DNA of 64,000 nucleotides from Siphonodentalium dalli. Lineage: Eukaryota; Mollusca; Scaphopoda; Gadilida; Siphonodentaliidae. The notes under the pieces are model-generated. The model worked only from the letters and a program-made list of their open reading frames with translations, did not search any database and was not told the DNA's origin. The translations under genes were made by a program, and so were the position numbers. Positions 59,563 through 64,000 of this stretch are shown one piece after another. Where the stretch lies: the NCBI GenBank assembly GCA_032622095.1, contig CP136064.1, forward strand, positions 188,407,794 to 188,471,793. Direction: 5' to 3'. Each line of letters starts with the position of its first letter. Positions within the stretch are counted from its first letter, which is position 1.

Positions 59563-61637
59563 GTTATAAAACCTGAGTTAGCAGAGACCAGCATCAAGAA
59601 ATATTGTAGTACTAGCAGGTATTAAAACAGGCTTTAATGTGCATTCCCTATCTCCATATGCAATACCCATCAGGAATGAATGCAACAGACATTTTTATTT
59701 ACATTCCCATACTCTGCATGCAAACCCCATCTGTAAGATAATCCATCACCAAACTTATTAATTAGCCACTTCTCACTATTCCCTGTGTAAAAATTGCATC
59801 ATGATTTCCAAATATTGCTCATGGATTTGTATTACACGGATAATAAACTCGGCCTGTATGCCAAGCATTCTCTACACTCATTGATTCAGATGCTATAAAT
59901 TGATAATTATTCCGATCATAATAGAATGAGATTACATCGAGACACACGCTCCAAACTTTTCTCCGTTGGACGAGTCATTGTCACTTGTTTAAGTGTCCGG
60001 ACTCATTAGTCAGGTGACCGTTTGCCGTGTAGCTGCCTGGCGGCTATTGATTCGCGGATTACTTCTTACACCTCTCAATCTCAATCCCGCTCGATCATCA
60101 ATACCCAACAATCATTGTGCGTGCTGCCAATCAACTCGCCGCCCGCCAATCACCTCTTGGCAGTCTAACTAATTGATATGATATTAATTACGAGAAGCAT
60201 AGAGAATGGATTAAACTTACTGTTTGATTATTTTCTGAGTACCGTTGAAGAAGGATTATTGTTGTGAGACCATATCAGTTCTACGGCCTGGAATTTACGG
60301 TGTAATCTAAGATTGAAGTGGATCCTGTGACCTGTCTTCTAAGGAACATCTCACACACCAGGAGTTCCGATTGGGATATAGATGGGCAGCATTTGGAGTA
60401 CTTGATCTCTCTATCTGTCTAAATTGAGGTTGATTTTGGAATATATCCTACCTGCGTTCTGACCTGGTTGAACTCTATGTGTAACCTAAGGTTGAATGTG
60501 GGATAGATCTGGACCTGATTTTGGTTCTTAAACTGTCTAACTTGAGGTTGAAATTTCAATGTTTCTGAACTGTTCATAAGCTGAGGTTGAACATGGAGTA
60601 GATTCACACTGGATTCTGGCTTTGGTTGAACTCTGTAACTCTGAATGATCTACTGGATTTTAGCTCGGTTGAACTTGGATTAGATCTTAACTGGATTCTG
60701 GTTTGGTTGAACTGTGTAACTTGTGAATGTGAAGTTGATGTGGTGACCTGCCTTCTAAGGGATATCTCTGTCTAACTTAAGGCTGAATTTCAGAGTAAAT
60801 CAAGAGATCTGTCTTCCAAGGAGTATCTCTTACACCGGAGTAATGAATGGAATATAATGGGACACAACCTACATTCAACTAGACTAGTGTTTCATTCAGT
60901 TCTGTGATGTCCTTGGAGTACAAATTTGTACTTTTAGGCTATGTATCTTCATTGTTAAGAATAAACTAGATTAATTGTTTTCTCACATCAGAATTGAAAG
61001 TGCTAAATAGCTGAAATAGCTTTACTGTGATCAAATTCAGTTTCGACCTTGACCAGATAATCTAATATTCTGAATTTACATCTTATCTTAATACATTGAG
61101 ACTTGCTTAGATTTTGTCCCTGTTGCTGGCAGGAAGTAAATGAACACTACTACGCCCAGTACAATGAAGTTAATTTTGGTATGGTATGTTCTGTTACCTC
61201 AACCACAGGTGTGAACCTAAATTGTTCACAACTATAAAGGAGTTTATCATTGGATAAACATTCTATGACTGGATTGAAATATACACTCATTGACCTGGTG
61301 AATTATAAGGATTATCTAATGAATTAATAGATGACTTGTTAATTGAATCAATTAGTACGGAGATTATCATGATAATAACTGCGTGAAGTTTTATTGGACA
61401 GAAACTGTCAACATAGAGTTGAAACCGATGTGATTCATTCATCTATACTGATATTAGATTTCTCTAACCACATAAAGTTTTACCCGCGGATTTACTCTTT
61501 GGATTTTATACAAGGATTACAAGGTTGGTTATGATTTTACACTGAAATGTGGACTGCGTTATGGGCATGTTGAATTCTGTTGATCTTGGATGTGTTACTG
61601 TGATAAGAATTTTTCTTCCAACGGAGTGTGTTATAAT
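59563..61637 (+). promoter_or_regulatory. Transposon-poor stretch upstream of the candidate exon: possible promoter and 5'UTR
   Basis: This ~2 kb differs from the rest of the window in having no MITE copy that I can detect. At 60060-60180 it is less AT-rich and holds two CCAAT motifs (GCCAATCAAC, CGCCAATCACC) followed by TAAT-type homeodomain-like motifs (CTAATTGATATG, ATTAATTACG). It then runs through a degenerate minisatellite (60290-60840) to the exon. Reading it as promoter plus 5'UTR is inference from position and composition; no start site, TATA box or splice signal can be fixed. Confidence 0.3.
60290..60840. repeat. Degenerate minisatellite
   Basis: Variants of two phrases recur many times: TCTAACTTGAGGTTGAA and CTGGATTCTGGTTTGGTTGAA, mixed with three copies of a CTGTCTTCTAAGGAACATCTC-like phrase (near 60330, 60745 and 60810). 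Unit length is irregular, so this is an old decayed tandem array. It could be transcribed as 5'UTR of the downstream exon. Confidence 0.6.
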
Positions 61638-61714
61638 ATGGAAGATGTGAAGAACGGCATGCGATGCCCGCCTCCACAGTGTTCGTGCACCGCTCATCTG
61701 CAAAAAGCCCTCGG
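61638..61714 (+). CDS. Candidate first coding exon, product unknown (5' part of a gene)
   Basis: An ATG opens a 77-nt reading frame that ends exactly at a GTAAGT donor (61715-61720), leaving phase 2. It starts MEDVKNGMRCPPPQCSC and adds eight more residues before a split codon. The ATG context is strong (A at -3, G at +4). A weaker in-frame ATG lies at 61590 and would add 16 residues (T at -3); an in-frame TGA at 61581-61583 bounds the frame upstream. The exon is clearly more GC-rich than its surroundings and lies at the end of a ~2 kb stretch almost free of transposons, as expected for a 5' gene end. I do not recognise the protein. The Cys/Pro-rich CPPPQCSC stretch is distinctive but not diagnostic, and there is no signal peptide or membrane segment. 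No acceptor or second exon can be identified in the remaining 2.3 kb, so the next exon probably lies beyond the window. A chance ORF next to a chance donor remains possible. Confidence 0.5.
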
Positions 61715-62014
61715 GTAAGTCACTGCCATAATAAATGATCAATTATGAATAGCCTCCTAATCAAGGAATATTAATTATGATATCGGTCAATGACCACTAT
61801 CAAAGTGGTGTGCAGGCCTTAAAATCCATAATATTTTGCAAGAATCAAAATATAGCATCTGTACAGCGAAACAGGAGTTTTTACGAGAATCAAAATGAGA
61901 ATCATGATTCTGATTCTCTACGGATTTTATGGCCATCCTAATGGTATTTTCTAAACTTAGGAATTAGGACTGGAAATGACTTTGATAGTCTTCGATGCTT
62001 TTAACATCCATTTT

Positions 62015-62230
62015 TAGCTCAACATCAATGAAGTCAAGTTTGAGCTATTGCCATGGGTTGGTGGTCCGTCGTTCATCCGTCGCCCGTCCGTCCATCAAAA
62101 ATTTCTGTTATCACATCCTACAGGTTACTTTTCTTATCCAATAATCATCAAACTTCTTATGGAACTTTGTGGTGACCTTTAGATGGGAGCCATCAATTAT
62201 TTTTCTTTCCCTCGTTATATGGGATGGTGC
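62015..62230 (+). mobile_element. Family E element, truncated 5' end
   Basis: TAGCTCAAC and CAAGTTTGAGCTATTGCCAT with GTCCGTCG leaders, then CACATCCTACAGGTTACTTT and AGATGGGAGCC. Diverged from the 33 and 38 kb copies; no tandem array. Confidence 0.6.
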
Positions 62231-62644
62231 ATTTCTTTGTCTGGAACATAGTTTTCATTTTGGGAAGACATGACTGAATTAAATTATTCTCTATATCAGG
62301 CGGTTTAAATATGATTTTCCATTTCGCATGTCAACACTAATCCTCACGTGGTGGAAATTGACCCATGCACACACTTCGTCAATATGTTAAATAAACACTG
62401 CATTAAGACAAACAATGACTCCAGGGAAACTTGCAATCTTTCCTCACAGCTTTTTACAGCAATTGAATGGAAGCACAATTTGTGATATAATCACATGGCA
62501 ATCAGTCACTGATGGCATTTCGACTTAATAACCATGATATAGTGTTATAAGCTGGGTGGGCCCAAATGTTGTTTCGACTTTATAACTTGTTTGGCACATG
62601 ATTCTTTTGAGAACACATTACTCACAGACGAGATTGTTTGCAGA

Positions 62645-63175
62645 AATGCTTACTTTTATATAATTTTATAGCAATTTATGCGTTTATTCAATGTTGGGTC
62701 AGACCATTTGCCATGGCAGAATACTACGTGTGACAACTCATACTATATGGGTGATCATCCGTAGTCTATAAATCTTCTAGAAATTTTGGGTAGATACCAC
62801 CAAATTGCGACTGGTTGCTATAGCAACCTATTTTCGGAAATTTATGTGTTTGGGGGCTGTAATTTCTGTATATGACGAGATGTTTACGACATTTTGAATA
62901 AAATATAAATGATTTCTGAAATTAAATGATCCAGGCATATTTTAACATCTAGAACTAGCTGTGCTCGAAAATCACCCAACACCGACAGAGGGCGCCATTC
63001 AAAATGGCGACCAAAGCCCCATTTTCTAACGTTAAAATGCTTACATTTATAGCAATGTATGCATTAATTTAATGCTGGGTCATACCATTTGTCATGCCAG
63101 AATTCTCCACTTGACAACTCATAATATATATATGGGTGATCATCCGTAGTCTATAAATCTTCTAAAATCTTTCAT
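62645..63175 (+). repeat. Two-copy direct repeat, ~390 bp apart
   Basis: AATGCTTAC..TTTATAGCAAT, then ATGGGTGATCATCCGTAGTC and TATAAATCTTCTA, occur at 62652-62785 and 63038-63170. The interval includes GGCGCCATTCAAAATGGCGA. Confidence 0.7.
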
Positions 63176-63300
63176 TTTATTTAATTTTTTCATTTTATTT
63201 TCGACTGCTTAAAATAAATATGAATGCGACCCCAAGCCTACTTCTCCTTGTTTGTAACTGACTATAAAATAATAAAACTAAGTAGATTCTATTTAATAAA

Positions 63301-63416
63301 TAGAGCATGGCTTGGAGTGAAATACACTGATATAGTGAGGTTGTGTAGTTCACGACGCGAAGCGGAGTGAACTACACAACCGCACTATGCACTATATCGG
63401 CGTATTTCATGCTCTA
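63301..63416. repeat. TA-flanked hairpin MITE, ~116 bp
   Basis: TAGAGCATGG facing CATGCTCTA, with the inner stem TTGTGTAGTTCAC / GTGAACTACACAA around GACGCGAAGCGGA. TA at both outer ends suggests a Tc1/mariner-type MITE. Confidence 0.7.
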
Positions 63417-63924
63417 ATTATTATATTGTATCGAACAAATGCAGAAATTAAACTACTGCTTTCAACTTTTACTAAGTTCAGACAATTGATGTTCGCCTTA
63501 CTGAAGCTTTAATTTGGATCAGCGGCGAAATAACAAGTAGTTTCAGAACAAAGTTTGATGTAGCGTTCGTTACTATTTTTAGTAGTCAAAACTACATATG
63601 CATAGTGCACGTTGGGAGAGACTTGAAGGCGTAGTATACAACTACGACTAATAGAGTCGAGTAGCCAACCAATCGGAAAGCTTGATTTCAATAACAAAAG
63701 TCACGTGAGATACAATATTAGAATATAGTGTAATTTATTGTTTTATTGAATAAAACATGGAAAAACATGATGTTTACAATAGAGATCTATATTTGCCATG
63801 AATAAGCTTCAGAATGCATGGAAAGAACTTCACATACATCTATGTACTGCATACGGTAGTGGTGATCTTAAAGTCACATGGTAGTTTGAACTCCAAAATA
63901 CACTTTAATAATAGTATATGCTTT

Positions 63925-64000
63925 TGACTTTTTCCCAGTAACGAAATAGGTCGATAAATACTTTATCTACATTTCTAATGAAGTCATAAGAAATACAACT
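63925..64000 (+). repeat. Dispersed fragment shared with 29690-29795
   Basis: TTTTTCCCAGTAACGAAATA and GAAGTCATAAGAAATACAAC parallel the earlier copy; it runs off the window. Confidence 0.5.

Larger units (their letters stand above)
58875..59563. mobile_element. Family C MITE (left end truncated) with a family B element in its right TIR
   Basis: Inner TTATTATCTGAACATATCCC is typical of family C. The right TIR reads CCATTTTAG, TTAA, then after the inserted element TTAA, GAAAGAGTTA. Removing the insert and one TTAA gives a close match to the family C end, with TTAA where the consensus has TATA. Confidence 0.65.
61715..64000 (+). other. Putative first intron, start only
   Basis: Begins with GTAAGT directly after the candidate exon and continues to the window edge. 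It contains a truncated copy of the E element end (62015-62230), a ~390 bp direct duplication (62645-63175), a 116 bp TA-flanked hairpin (63301-63416) and a fragment shared with 29.7 kb. I see no second exon. Confidence 0.35.

Overview
This is an AT-rich eukaryotic window, almost certainly from an animal nuclear genome. Almost all of it is intergenic or intronic and made of non-autonomous transposable elements and tandem repeats. I see no prokaryotic gene organisation, and no ORF longer than about 150 codons looks like a real gene. The best clue to the lineage is the two minisatellite-bearing elements with ~155-167 bp core monomers, which resemble the pearl/Helentron-type elements of bivalves and other marine invertebrates. 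A marine invertebrate (mollusc or similar) is plausible, but I cannot name the species.

Layout. 0-9 kb: a TTAA-flanked MITE carrying a nested palindromic MITE, a ~460 bp double-hairpin element, a probable ~4 kb element with CAAACTCC ends (2.27-6.26 kb) that holds a Kolobok-like MITE and a 1.09 kb hAT-like element with a perfect 8-bp target duplication, then G-rich tracts and two TTAA elements. 9.66-20.49 kb: one large composite locus. Two ~1.45 kb inverted arms form a giant palindrome flanked by TA. A Tc1/mariner-like 2.56 kb element sits near its middle. A 3.15 kb T-S-T-S-T tandem composite sits inside the right arm and carries an 8-bp duplication whose empty site survives in the left arm. 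20.5-33 kb: scattered MITEs, double-hairpin elements and SINE-like fragments. 33.25-35.2 and 37.83-41.44 kb: two copies of a tandem-repeat element with 11 and 21 monomers in higher-order blocks. 42-59.6 kb: dense nested MITEs, above all TTAA elements sharing a palindromic core and TA-flanked palindromes. 59.6-61.7 kb: a stretch nearly free of transposons that ends in the only convincing coding signal, a GC-rich candidate first coding exon (61638-61714, + strand) followed by a consensus GTAAGT donor. The rest of the window would be the first part of its intron, with a third copy of the 33/38 kb element end and a few hairpins.

No element here carries a recognisable transposase, so all would depend on enzymes encoded elsewhere. 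The most informative content is structural: nested insertions that order events in time, an internal empty-site control, higher-order repeat blocks, and a palindromic core shared by elements with different termini. Family letters used below are my own: A = TA-flanked CAGTAATGC palindromes; B = TTAA elements with the TTATATATGCGAG core; C = TTAA elements with CCCTTTCTATACTAAA ends; D = double-hairpin elements with GAATGAGGTCCC; E = minisatellite elements; I = AGGTAC-ended TTAA elements.
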